From the NCBI GenBank assembly GCA_005888755.1, contig VBBQ01000038.1, forward strand, positions 28,180 to 62,186: 34,007 nt of DNA, written 5' to 3'. This DNA comes from Candidatus Bathyarchaeota archaeon. Its GTDB lineage: Archaea; Thermoproteota; Bathyarchaeia; 40CM-2-53-6. Position numbers and translations under genes: made by a program. Positions 20,636 to 29,863 of the stretch are shown here, in pieces. The notes below the pieces were generated by a model. The model had not been told where the DNA came from, made no database searches, and saw only the letters and a program-made list of their open reading frames with translations. How positions within the stretch are numbered: position 1 is the stretch's first letter; every line of letters begins with the position of its first letter.

Positions 20636-23425
20636 TTGCCAGAGATCAACCCGGAAGAATTTGCCCTCCCGTACTTCAAAGAAATCGGCTTCTTTCGAAG
20701 AAAATGTCCATCCTGCAAAAGTAACTACTGGGCGGCTCCTGATCAGAGTACTTGCGGTGAGGTCCCGTGCGCATCATATTCTTTCATCGGAAACCCCCCC
20801 ACAAAACAGCGTTACAGCCTGGCGGAGATGCGCATCCAGTTTATGGACTATTTCGCCGAACGCGGACACACGCGGATCAAGCCATATCCGATCGTGGCCC
20901 GCTGGCGTAACGATGTATACCTCGTAGGCGCGTCAATCTATGACTTCCAACCCTACGTAACAGAAGGGAGCATGCCCCCTCCAGCGAACCCGCTGGTCAT
21001 CAGCCAGCCCTGCATCCGTTTCACAGACATCGAATCGGTTGGCGCTGCAGGCCGACACATGTCCATCTTTGAGATGGGTGGAGCACACGCGTTCAATTAT
21101 CCGAACAAGGAAATCTACTGGAAAGACCAGACGGTAAGCTACCACCACAAATTGCTAACAGACGTGATGGGTGTCCCGTCCGAATCGGTCACTTACAAAG
21201 AGCACTTCTGGTCAGGTGGAGGAAATGCGGGCCCCGATTTGGAAGGAATCGTCTCTGGACTGGAAATATCGACACTTGTCTTCATGCAGTACAAGGTCCA
21301 AGGTGAAGAACTCATAGCATTACCAATCCGGACAGTGGACACAGGCTACGGGATGGAAAGATGGGCATGGCTGTCCCAAGGCTCCCCAAGCGGATTCCAC
21401 GCAGTATACGGCCCCCTGCTCGCGCAGGTTATTGACCTAGCGAAGGTCGACCTCGACGAGAACACATTATCCTCGCTAACGAGGGCGGCCGGAATCTATG
21501 GAGCCGGCAGCCGAGCGGCAAGAGAAGCGTACATCGAAGCTACGGCACTGGAGACCGGCCGCGACAAAGACGCGTTCCGCTCCATCGTCCAGACACTAGA
21601 AGCCGCATTCGCAATCACCGACCACACCAAGGCGATTTCCTTCCTACTCGCCGAAGGCGTCGTCCCTTCCAACGTAGGTGAAGGCTACCTAACCCGGCTC
21701 ATCATCCGTCGAGCAGCAAGGCTTGCTCGACAAGCTGGAATCCTTCAGGAACTTCCCCGCATAATCGAGGGACAGATCAAAATGTGGGGCGGAGAATTCC
21801 ATCTCCTCCGAGAGATGAGAGGAGAGATACTGGAAGGTCTCCAAATCGAGGTAGAGAAATACGAAGAGACAATCAGCAAGGGTTCAGAAGCAGTACTCAG
21901 ACTCTCAAAGGAACTCTCGAGTCAAGGCATTCGAAAGATTCCCACAGATCAGCTGGTTCTGCTCTACGATTCCCAAGGCCTGGCTCCCGAGATTGTGCAA
22001 GAAAGCGCGGAGAAGGTCGGAGTAGAGGTCGAAGTCCCCGAGAACTTCTTGACGCTAGTCGCGGAACGACACTCAAAACCGACCACGAGTCTTGAAACCT
22101 CCTCCGAGCCTGAATTGGAAGCGCGGCTAAAGGATCTTCCAGCAACCAGTGCGTTATACTATGACGACGCCTATCGGACGAGTTTCCGGGCGAAGATAGT
22201 CGCGAGAGTCGCGGAAAACACGGTCGTGTTGGACCAGACCTGTTTCTATCCTGAGGGAGGTGGCCAGCCTAGCGACCGCGGCGAGTTGCGATTTGGAGAC
22301 CGGAAGGTGAAGGTCACAAACGTCCAAAAGGTCGGAAACACTATCGTTCACTTTCTGGACCATCCCGTCGATCAGGAAATCGATCTGGTTGAGGGAGAGA
22401 TCGATTGGCAGCGACGCGTGAACCTGATGCGCCATCATACTGGCACCCACGCGCTGATCGGTGCGGCACGTAGAGTGTTAGGCGAGCACGTCTGGCAAGC
22501 AGGGGTGCAAAAGGAAGTGGAGAGCAGCAGGCTAGACATCACACACTACCGAGAGATTACTCCGAAGGAAAGGGAACGGATCGAACGCCTAGTCAACCAA
22601 GTCATCTTACGAGACATACCCGTACAAGTGGCATGGATGGCGCGTGAGAAGGCAGAGGCGAAGTACGGATATAGACTCTATCAGGGTGGAGCAGTCCCAG
22701 GATCCAAGATTCGAGTAGTGAGAATCCAGGGATGGGACGCTGAGGCTTGCGGCGGAACACACTGCAAGAGAACCGGAGAGCTAGGCGTCTTCAAGATCGA
22801 GAAAGCCAGCAAACTGCAAGATGGCGTAGAGAGGATTGTTTTCTCGGCAGGAGAGCCCGCTCTGAAGCGGATCAATCAGCAGAGCGAAGCACTTGCAAAG
22901 GCGAGTGAGGTCTTGAAGACAACGCCTGAAAAGCTTCCAGAGTCCATCAAGGCATTAGTCGCTGAAAGAGACTCCCTACTGAGAGAAGTCGAAAAGGTCC
23001 ACGCAAAGACTACCGAGTCTCACGTCAAACAGCTTGCGAAGAAAGCAATCACTATCGGAACAGTAAGACTCGTACTATCAAAGACGGCCAAGAGAAAAGG
23101 CATCGACACTGTGGAGGTCGCAAATCGGCTCAAGGAATCCGACCCCAACATGATCGCGATAATATTCGAAGTATCCGAGCGCGTCCAGGTGGTTGCCGCA
23201 GCCGGTGACGAGGCCGTCAAAGCAGGTGTCAACGCCGGCCAGATCGTCTCAGAAGCCTCCAAGGTCCTAGGTGGAGGAGGAGGGGGTAGACCATTCTTCG
23301 CCATAGGCGGCGGATCATCCAAAGACAAAGTAGACGAGGCGCTGAAGATCGCAGAACAAGTCGTCACAAGACAGCTCAGCATGGTAGTCCCAGTGGAGGG
23401 AATCAGAAATGCCAGCCAAGCTTGA
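20636..23425 (+). CDS. alaS: Alanyl-tRNA synthetase, archaeal type
   Basis: Class II synthetase charging tRNA-Ala (929 aa). It has the archaeal N-terminal module with a Cys cluster (CPSCKSNYW...STCGEVPC), then the catalytic core (motif around RFTDIESVGAAGRH). The editing domain has its metal ligands: H601-x3-H605 in HHTGTHAL, and C705/H709 in CGGTHC. The C-terminal domain contains the Gly-rich VLGGGGGGRPFFAIGGG. TTG start. The end overlaps leuS by 17 bases, suggesting one transcript for both synthetases. Confidence 0.97.
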   Translation: MPEINPEEFALPYFKEIGFFRRKCPSCKSNYWAAPDQSTCGEVPCASYSFIGNPPTKQRYSLAEMRIQFMDYFAERGHTRIKPYPIVARWRNDVYLVGASIYDFQPYVTEGSMPPPANPLVISQPCIRFTDIESVGAAGRHMSIFEMGGAHAFNYPNKEIYWKDQTVSYHHKLLTDVMGVPSESVTYKEHFWSGGGNAGPDLEGIVSGLEISTLVFMQYKVQGEELIALPIRTVDTGYGMERWAWLSQGSPSGFHAVYGPLLAQVIDLAKVDLDENTLSSLTRAAGIYGAGSRAAREAYIEATALETGRDKDAFRSIVQTLEAAFAITDHTKAISFLLAEGVVPSNVGEGYLTRLIIRRAARLARQAGILQELPRIIEGQIKMWGGEFHLLREMRGEILEGLQIEVEKYEETISKGSEAVLRLSKELSSQGIRKIPTDQLVLLYDSQGLAPEIVQESAEKVGVEVEVPENFLTLVAERHSKPTTSLETSSEPELEARLKDLPATSALYYDDAYRTSFRAKIVARVAENTVVLDQTCFYPEGGGQPSDRGELRFGDRKVKVTNVQKVGNTIVHFLDHPVDQEIDLVEGEIDWQRRVNLMRHHTGTHALIGAARRVLGEHVWQAGVQKEVESSRLDITHYREITPKERERIERLVNQVILRDIPVQVAWMAREKAEAKYGYRLYQGGAVPGSKIRVVRIQGWDAEACGGTHCKRTGELGVFKIEKASKLQDGVERIVFSAGEPALKRINQQSEALAKASEVLKTTPEKLPESIKALVAERDSLLREVEKVHAKTTESHVKQLAKKAITIGTVRLVLSKTAKRKGIDTVEVANRLKESDPNMIAIIFEVSERVQVVAAAGDEAVKAGVNAGQIVSEASKVLGGGGGGRPFFAIGGGSSKDKVDEALKIAEQVVTRQLSMVVPVEGIRNASQA

Positions 23426-26333
23426 CTGGCGCGCCTTGGAAAGAAGTTGGCAGAAAAAGTGGAACTGGCGCAAGATCTACGAGACGAACCTAGACCCCCG
23501 CAAGCCCAAGTACTACGTGACGGCTGCATACCCCTACCCTAACTCTCCCCAGCACGTAGGCCACGCGAGAACCTACACCATCGCCGACGTTAACGCCCGA
23601 TATCACCGGATGAAAGGCTACAACACCCTCTTCCCAATGGGCTTCCATTACACAGGCACCCCACTATTCGCCATGAGCAAACGCCTGGGTGAAGGCGACC
23701 CCGAGATCGTTGAGACTTTCACAAAGGTCTACGGCATTCCGCCGGCAATGTTGGAGAAGTTGAAGGACCCGAAGTCGATGGCCTCCTACTTCCGCGAAGA
23801 TATCAAGAAAGGAATGATGGAGATCGGGTTCTCGATCGACTGGCGACGAGAGTTCACGACCGTCGACCCTCTGTACAATCGCTACATCGAATGGCACTTC
23901 CAGATCTTGAACCGGAAGGGGCTCATCACTAAGGGCACGCATCCTGTCGCCTGGTGCCCTAACGACAAGAGCCCTGTAGGGGTCGTAGACACTCAGGGAG
24001 ACGTGGAGCCTGACATCGGGGAATCCTATCTTGTCAAGTTCCGGAAGGACGACGTAATCTACCCCACCTCGACTCTGAGGCCAGAGACTGTCTTTGGAGT
24101 TACAAACCTCTGGATTAATCCCGACGCCACTTACGTTAGAGCGAAGGTGGACGGCGAGCTTTGGGTCGTCATCAAGGAAGCGGTCGAGAAACTTCAACAC
24201 CAGAATCACAAGGTCACCATAGAACGTGAAATACCGGCAAGCGAGCTGCTGTGGAAGACCGTCCAGAATCCAGTCACCAACAACGAAATTCCAATCCTAC
24301 CCGGAAGCTTCGTGGAACCCGACAACGGTACCGGCGTTGTCATGTCTGTCCCAGGACACGCTCCCTATGATTACCAAGCCCTGACTGATCTCAAGAAAAG
24401 GTATGCCAATTCAGCGGAGTCACAACAGGTCCTGCAGGACACCAAGCCGATCTCGATCATCCGGCTAGAAGGCTTCTCCGATCTTCCGGCCGCAGATTTG
24501 ATCGGGAAATTCAAAGTCAAAGACCAGAACGACCCACATCTAGAACACGCAACACAGGAACTCTATTCGAAAGAATTCCACGATGGCATAATGAGAGAAA
24601 ACACAGGCAGTTACTCAGGAATGCTCGTCGCTAAAGCCAGGGAGGCCATAGTCCGAGAACTCGCGAGTCAGGGAAAAATTGAGACCTTACTGGAACTGAG
24701 AAACGCTCCCGTAGTCTGTCGCTGCGGGACCAAGTGCTTGGTTCACATCTTGGAGAACCAGTGGTTCATCAACTACGGCGACCCGGAATGGAAGAAGCTC
24801 GCACACAAATGCCTAGATCAGATGGCCATCCTTCCGGAAGAATTGCGAGGAGAATTCAATTACACGATAGACTGGTTGAGAGAAAGGGCCTGCGCAAGGG
24901 CTGTGGGCCTAGGGACGAAGCTTCCATGGGACCAGAACTGGATTATCGAGGCCCTATCCGACTCAGTCGTGTACATGGCCTATTACATCCTATCCAAGTA
25001 CTTCACCAAAGACTGGGTAATCTTCAAGAAATTCGAAAATGACACGTCGAGATTGCCCGACGCTTTCTTCAACTTCACGCTACTAGGAGAGGGAACCATT
25101 GACACTGTTGCGGAGCAGACCAGGATTCCAAAGAGGATCCTGAACGCCATCCGAGCAGAGTTTCAATACTTCTACCCTGTAGACATGCGCCACTCTGCCC
25201 GAGACCTCGTCTCCAACCACCTATCCTTCTACATCTTTCACCACTCAAGTCTATTCCCTGAGAAACAGTGGCCAAAGGGAATCGTGGCCAACGGGTTTGT
25301 CCTGATGGAAGGCGCGAAGATGTCGAAATCTCTAGAGAACATCATACCGCTACGGCAGGGGATTGCCAAGTTCGGATCTGATCCCGTCCGGGTAGGAGTG
25401 ATGGCGACTGCTGAACTGGGTCAGGACACGGATTTCAGCGAAGGGCTCGCATTGTCAATTCAGGAAAGACTCTCTGCACTGATAGGACAGGCTAGAAAAC
25501 TGGGAGCGAAGAAAACAGCTGGGAAACCGAAATTCTCCACTTTGGACCGGTGGATGGTGAGTCGTCTGAGCAGCGCCGTCCAGAGCGCCACAAATGCACT
25601 CGACAGGCTGAGAGTCAGGGAAGCCATCAACATCATTCTCTATCAACTCGACAACGACATTGCCTGGTACAAGCGAAGACTTGGACCCAAGAAACCAAGG
25701 TCGGACAATCGCGACCGAATCCTACGAAAAGTTCTGGAGACTAGGACAAGAATGATGGCCCCGCTCACACCCCATACGGCAGAAGAGATCTGGAGCCGCA
25801 TTGGAAACAAGGGATTCGTAGTTCAAGCCGACTGGCCTCAAGAAAGCGAGAATGAGAAAGACGCCCTAGCAGAACGAGCAGAGGCACTCATTCGACAAGC
25901 GTTAGAAGATACCGGCGAGATCTTGAAAGCCACAGGCATCACCCCGAAGCGAATTGCCTACTACACCGCATCAGATTGGAAATGGGAAGTCTATCTCAAG
26001 GCATTGAAGGCGGCCAAGGAGAAGATGAGACAGGGCGATTTCATCAAGGACGTCATGGGAGATCCCCAGTTACGATCTCTAGGCAAGGCTGCTGTTGATT
26101 ATGCTGCTAAGGCGATTCAACAGGCAAACCAGATGCCGGACGAGATGAGACAGTCACGTTTGCGAGACGGGGTTACAGCGGAGAGCACTATCTTCGCTGA
26201 CTCAGTCGACTTCTATCAACGAGAATTCAAATGCACGGTCGATCTTTGGAATGAAGGAGATCCAAGCATAAACGACCCAAAGGGACGGGCTAGAATGTCT
26301 GAACCGTACCGGCCAGCAATCTATCTAGAATAA
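23409..26333 (+). CDS. leuS: Leucyl-tRNA synthetase, archaeal/eukaryal type
   Basis: Class Ia synthetase charging tRNA-Leu (974 aa). HIGH-type signature HVGH at 49-52 (PYPNSPQHVGHARTY), a CP1 editing domain between about 170 and 470 (TSTLRPETVFG, and GTGVVMSVPGHAPYDY), and KMSKS at 637-641 in the class signature GAKMSKSLENI. Anticodon-binding helices and the archaeal C-terminal extension follow. The ATG lies inside alaS. Full length, no missing signature. Confidence 0.97.
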   Translation: MPAKLDWRALERSWQKKWNWRKIYETNLDPRKPKYYVTAAYPYPNSPQHVGHARTYTIADVNARYHRMKGYNTLFPMGFHYTGTPLFAMSKRLGEGDPEIVETFTKVYGIPPAMLEKLKDPKSMASYFREDIKKGMMEIGFSIDWRREFTTVDPLYNRYIEWHFQILNRKGLITKGTHPVAWCPNDKSPVGVVDTQGDVEPDIGESYLVKFRKDDVIYPTSTLRPETVFGVTNLWINPDATYVRAKVDGELWVVIKEAVEKLQHQNHKVTIEREIPASELLWKTVQNPVTNNEIPILPGSFVEPDNGTGVVMSVPGHAPYDYQALTDLKKRYANSAESQQVLQDTKPISIIRLEGFSDLPAADLIGKFKVKDQNDPHLEHATQELYSKEFHDGIMRENTGSYSGMLVAKAREAIVRELASQGKIETLLELRNAPVVCRCGTKCLVHILENQWFINYGDPEWKKLAHKCLDQMAILPEELRGEFNYTIDWLRERACARAVGLGTKLPWDQNWIIEALSDSVVYMAYYILSKYFTKDWVIFKKFENDTSRLPDAFFNFTLLGEGTIDTVAEQTRIPKRILNAIRAEFQYFYPVDMRHSARDLVSNHLSFYIFHHSSLFPEKQWPKGIVANGFVLMEGAKMSKSLENIIPLRQGIAKFGSDPVRVGVMATAELGQDTDFSEGLALSIQERLSALIGQARKLGAKKTAGKPKFSTLDRWMVSRLSSAVQSATNALDRLRVREAINIILYQLDNDIAWYKRRLGPKKPRSDNRDRILRKVLETRTRMMAPLTPHTAEEIWSRIGNKGFVVQADWPQESENEKDALAERAEALIRQALEDTGEILKATGITPKRIAYYTASDWKWEVYLKALKAAKEKMRQGDFIKDVMGDPQLRSLGKAAVDYAAKAIQQANQMPDEMRQSRLRDGVTAESTIFADSVDFYQREFKCTVDLWNEGDPSINDPKGRARMSEPYRPAIYLE

Positions 26334-26339
26334 TCTGTA

Positions 26340-26633
26340 CTAAAGGACCCTGACTGCGACGTGGCAGGATGGGCAGAACTGGTAGATGGTGAAAATGTCA
26401 GAGGCTGCTTCCTTTCCCTCCTCGATGTTATGGACCATTATTGCCACCATCTCTTCCATGCAAGGAGAGTGGTGTGAGTCTTCCATCGGTGTGACCTCGA
26501 CCTTCGCACCTTCAGGCATGTTCTTCTCTAGAACCACCACCAAGTCCTCTGAGTTCTTCAATGGAAACTCGTCGAATGGCATGTGGGGAAAACCGTTGAG
26601 TAGCTGAGGGCTCTTCTTAGCCGTCTTTTTCAA
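26340..26633 (-). CDS. Hypothetical protein with C-terminal CxxCH
   Basis: Protein of 97 aa starting at TTG, tail-to-tail with leuS (6 bases between stops). Candidate metal ligands are His54/His55, Cys58, Cys87, Cys90 and His91; the end reads QFCPSCHVAVRVL. The middle has a beta strand (EDLVVVLEKNMPEGAKVEVT) and an acidic helix. Family not recognised. A minus-strand TATA-like CTTAAACC lies about 60 bases before the start. Confidence 0.65.
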   Translation of the reverse strand: MKKTAKKSPQLLNGFPHMPFDEFPLKNSEDLVVVLEKNMPEGAKVEVTPMEDSHHSPCMEEMVAIMVHNIEEGKEAASDIFTIYQFCPSCHVAVRVL

Positions 26634-26928
26634 TCCATATCCCGGAATTCTATGTCTTCTACAGGGTATCGAATTGTAGCCTGCGAATGACCTGGTTTAA
26701 GCCTTGAGTAACTCGCAGTGCGTGGTTCGGGAGCTTTGGGGAACTTTCACTCTTGCGGCGCGAGGGTCGGTCGCTAAGACCTCCTATTTTCTGGAACGCC
26801 TAGCGATATGGTGGTGATAATGGGTGAGATGGGCTGATCAAGGTGTAATCTGGGCTTAGATGGGTTGGCGAAAAACGCACTTAGCCTAGTGAATTTAGCG
26901 ATGATCTTGAGGCGACGTCCCAGATTCG

Positions 26929-26944
26929 GGATCAGGGCTGAAAA
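26929..26944 (+). repeat. 16-base direct repeat, copy 1
   Basis: GGATCAGGGCTGAAAA, identical to 27176-27191, in the gene-free stretch; spacing 247 bases. Confidence 0.75.
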
Positions 26945-27175
26945 CGGGGGATTTTGCACTTGACCGGATTCTTCTGCAACGGTTCCTTGCGTCCCGAGAT
27001 ACACTGTGCAAGACCCTCCCTCCCCAGGGATCGATTTCCTGTCCAGCGGAGCCTCTGGCCGAGATGTGCGATTCAGTGCGTAATCCAAGGCTTGGTTGGG
27101 GAGGCGAATCTGGGGGTTTTAACGGGTCATTCCCGAACGATTAGAGGGAAATCTAGAGAGCCCCGCTCCTTTTCA

Positions 27176-27191
27176 GGATCAGGGCTGAAAA
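27176..27191 (+). repeat. 16-base direct repeat, copy 2
   Basis: Identical to 26929-26944. It ends 20 bases before the stop of the minus-strand zinc protein gene, so it would lie in that gene's 3' region. Confidence 0.75.
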
Positions 27192-27211
27192 TAGGCGAGT
27201 CCGGGGCCGGT

Positions 27212-27427
27212 TCAGGCGTCATGTCCGAACCGACGCTTGAACTTGCGGATTGGATGTTGTTTTTCGATGGAAAACCAGTCTCCGCCGCAATGGTTGGGGC
27301 AGGCCTTCTCGTCAAGCTGCAGCATTTCTCCCTCAGAATAGTTGAGCTGTCTTCTCCTCTCCTCGAACGTCCGCTCAAACTTGACCGCGCATTTCACGCA
27401 GCGAAGCTCCAAGACTACTCTAACCAT
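27212..27427 (-). CDS. Small zinc-binding protein, unknown function
   Basis: Protein of 71 aa: a beta strand leading into Cys10-x2-Cys13, a charged helix (KFERTFEERRRQLNYSEGE), then Cys43-x3-Cys47 and a basic C-terminus (HPIRKFKRRFGHD). The layout resembles a small zinc ribbon with an inserted helix. ATG start; divergent from the NSUN-like gene, whose AT-rich promoter region (27467-27477) may serve both. Confidence 0.7.
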   Translation of the reverse strand: MVRVVLELRCVKCAVKFERTFEERRRQLNYSEGEMLQLDEKACPNHCGGDWFSIEKQHPIRKFKRRFGHDA

Positions 27428-27509
27428 CCCCGGGACACTTTACTTCTCCCCGAGCCAAAGTCAAGGGTAATTAAACCAGAAAGCCTCCCAACAGTAAAGC
27501 GTTGACAAA

Positions 27510-28667
27510 TTGCTTCTAGAACTTCCCGAGAGACAGTTGCAACTTGACCCAGAACTGGATCACAGTCTGCGCGAAATCTACGGCAAACGAATCAACAAGG
27601 TGCTATCTGCAATGCAAGCGATGCCTTCACGCTACTATTTCCGGATAAACACGCTGAAGACCGACCGAGACATTGTCATCCAATCGATGACTGCCGATGG
27701 TCTGCGGGCCGAGCCTCACAATCACCTCAAGGATGCCGGGTTTCTCCACCCTTGTCCCTCCAGGATAGAAACCGATGGTAACGTTGTTGAGGCGGACAGG
27801 GTCGCTGCAGAATCTGTTCAACTAGGCGCTCATCTCTACGCTCCCGGCGTGAAACGATGCCATGGGTTGAGACCGGGCATGAAGGTAACTGTGGTCGATG
27901 GGACTGGAACCCCAGTCGGGTCTGGGATTTCCCACCAGAGCGAGACAAGTGTCTTGACCTACCGACAGGGAGTGGCAATAGAAATCCGACATAGCAGAAC
28001 GGGTTTGCCGAGCATCATGGAGACCCTGTGGTACGCTGATGGACAAATCCACCTCCAATCGCTGCCAGCAACCCTAACAAGCCATGTTCTAGACCCGAAA
28101 CCGGGAGAGACAATTGTCGACCTCAACTGTGCTCCCGGTGGCAAGACGAGTCACATCAGCCAGCTAACCCGAAATCAGGCTCGAATAATCGGGTTCGACC
28201 GGAACAAACACAAGATCCAGAAGGCGGAGGAACTCATGCACAGAATGGGCTGCGCCAACTACCAGCTCATATCGCACGACTCCAGATACGTCCACCTTGA
28301 CTACAACATCAAAGCCGACCGGGTCCTAGTGGACCCTCCTTGCACTGCTCTCGGAGTAATCCCCAAACTTGCAATCGAGACAACGATGAGGAACGTAGAG
28401 AACTCAGCAGATTATCAAAAGCAGTTTCTAACTGCCGCTTCAGGTATCACCAAGAAAGGTGGAACGGTCGTGTACAGTGTCTGCACGATTAGCAAGGAAG
28501 AATGCGAGGACACTGTCGCTCTCGCTGAGAAGGAATTAGGGCTGAAGCTCGAAGAACAAACCCCGTTCCTAGGTGAAGCCGGGTTTGACCCAGATCATCT
28601 CACGCAGAGATTCAATCCTGACATTCATGAGACGGGATATTTCATAGCCCGGTTCATCAAGAACTGA
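27510..28667 (+). CDS. RNA m5C methyltransferase, NSUN6-like with PUA domain
   Basis: SAM-dependent cytosine-C5 methyltransferase of the Nop2/Sun family (385 aa). An N-terminal RNA-binding part is followed by a PUA domain at about 94-165 (ADRVAAESVQLGAHLYAPGV), inserted ahead of the Rossmann domain as in human NSUN6, which modifies C72 of certain tRNAs. Catalytic features: DLNCAPGGKT (204-213), DPPCTALG with Cys278, and the second cysteine Cys325 in VVYSVCTISKEE. TTG start behind a GGTAATTAAACC box. The RNA target is inferred, not shown. The DHH gene follows 11 bases later. Confidence 0.92.
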   Translation: MLLELPERQLQLDPELDHSLREIYGKRINKVLSAMQAMPSRYYFRINTLKTDRDIVIQSMTADGLRAEPHNHLKDAGFLHPCPSRIETDGNVVEADRVAAESVQLGAHLYAPGVKRCHGLRPGMKVTVVDGTGTPVGSGISHQSETSVLTYRQGVAIEIRHSRTGLPSIMETLWYADGQIHLQSLPATLTSHVLDPKPGETIVDLNCAPGGKTSHISQLTRNQARIIGFDRNKHKIQKAEELMHRMGCANYQLISHDSRYVHLDYNIKADRVLVDPPCTALGVIPKLAIETTMRNVENSADYQKQFLTAASGITKKGGTVVYSVCTISKEECEDTVALAEKELGLKLEEQTPFLGEAGFDPDHLTQRFNPDIHETGYFIARFIKN

Positions 28668-28678
28668 GACTAGGACCT

Positions 28679-29863
28679 ATGGAAGGTCTTCACGGATTCC
28701 TTAACAGATTACAAGCAACGGCGTCTGCTATTCGGGAGTCCGGTATCCGAGAAGCGGTTGTTCTCCACCACGACGAAGCAGACGGGCTCACCTCTGCTGC
28801 ACTGGCAAAACTGGCCCTGTCACGTCTTGGGCTTAAGACGAGGCTAATCTGTCTCGACAAGTTGTACCCAGAGGTTGTCGAGGACATCGAAACAGGTCGT
28901 CCTCGCGTCGTAGCCTACGTCGACTTGGGCTCTGGGCATATTGATTGGTTGATCAAAGCAAATAGCGCTAGAAATCTGATCCTCGTTCTGGACCATCATG
29001 ACACATCTTCGATACATGATCCAAGTCTTTACAACCTCAACCCTGAACTTTACGGTTTTTCAGGCGAGAAAGACGCATCTTCTGCAACAGTAGCCTATTT
29101 CTTCTGCAAAGAAGTTGACCCAGGATTGACGAGCTACGCCCACCTAGCAACGATAGGATCGCTGGAGCTACCGGGCGAGACACGAGGACTCAACTTGATC
29201 GCCGTGAATGATGCGAAAGATCAGGGGCTGGTCCGGGATTCCGGAAAAGGGGATCTGAAGATCGAGGCCAAGGATATGACTCTCACAAGAACCCGAGCCT
29301 CCAGCCTCCTCAACATCCTAGGCTCAGTCGGATACTACCGAAACGGCCCAGAGATGGGCATCGAAGCGTGTACAACAGGTTTCAGCAAACAGACGATGGA
29401 CGTGGCCAAAGTGCTTGAGGAGGAAAGAAAACAAGCCAACCGGAAGATGCTCTCAACAATAACCAAAGACGGCCTATCGAAGAGGAAGAACCTCCAATGG
29501 TTTCACGCCCATGACAACTACAAAGGTATGGGAGCAAAAGTAGTGGGAAGCTTCTGCTCATACCTGCGCTACCAGCGAGTCGTCAACCCCGTCAAATACT
29601 TGATCGGGATGATGAATGTCCCACCGGAAATTCCTGGTTGGGGAATATTACCGTCCTCAATGGTGAAAGTCTCAGGAAGAGCACCTCAGATCCTCACGAA
29701 CCTTATCGAGAAGGGAACGAAACCACCGCTCTCGAAGATTCTTCCTGAATCATGCTTGAAGGTTGGCGGCTTCGGCGATGGACACTCTGTTGCAGCCTCA
29801 GGAGTCTTTCCAATGGGGAAAGAGGAAATGTTCCTTGAGGAGATAGATCGTTTAGCCGTCTAG
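28679..29863 (+). CDS. DHH/DHHA1 phosphoesterase, archaeal RecJ-like
   Basis: Protein of 394 aa in the RecJ/Cdc45/GAN superfamily. Motif I is HHDEADG (30-36), followed by VDLGSG (81-86), then the DHH motif at 105-107 (LVLDHHDTS). The C-terminal DHHA1 domain ends in GGFGDGHSVAASGVFP. Archaeal relatives act as 5'-3' exonucleases on ssDNA or RNA, or as replisome partners of GINS. The metal-binding residues appear intact, so it is probably an active nuclease. Its last codon and TAG share CTAG with the convergent P5C dehydrogenase gene. Confidence 0.9.
   Translation: MEGLHGFLNRLQATASAIRESGIREAVVLHHDEADGLTSAALAKLALSRLGLKTRLICLDKLYPEVVEDIETGRPRVVAYVDLGSGHIDWLIKANSARNLILVLDHHDTSSIHDPSLYNLNPELYGFSGEKDASSATVAYFFCKEVDPGLTSYAHLATIGSLELPGETRGLNLIAVNDAKDQGLVRDSGKGDLKIEAKDMTLTRTRASSLLNILGSVGYYRNGPEMGIEACTTGFSKQTMDVAKVLEEERKQANRKMLSTITKDGLSKRKNLQWFHAHDNYKGMGAKVVGSFCSYLRYQRVVNPVKYLIGMMNVPPEIPGWGILPSSMVKVSGRAPQILTNLIEKGTKPPLSKILPESCLKVGGFGDGHSVAASGVFPMGKEEMFLEEIDRLAV

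Larger units (their letters stand above)
26634..27211. other. 578-base stretch without a convincing gene
   Basis: Open frames exist on both strands but look like chance readings (poor amino-acid texture, no motif, one antisense to the zinc protein at 27212). I found no tRNA, no RNase P or SRP RNA core, and no clear C/D box pair. It holds a 16-base direct repeat (26929-26944 and 27176-27191) and G-rich runs. It may be a regulatory or small-RNA region, or a decayed gene. Confidence 0.5.

Noticed and set aside
26774-27088. Minus-strand open frame of 104 codons in the gene-free stretch
   Set aside because: No recognisable motif or regular secondary-structure pattern, no ribosome-binding site, and the two strands are equally open, as expected by chance.
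26954-27505. Long plus-strand open frame of 183 codons
   Set aside because: Its second half is antisense to the zinc protein at 27212-27427, whose paired cysteines look genuine. The composition (Arg, Ser, Pro, Leu) is typical of a shadow frame, and no motif is seen.
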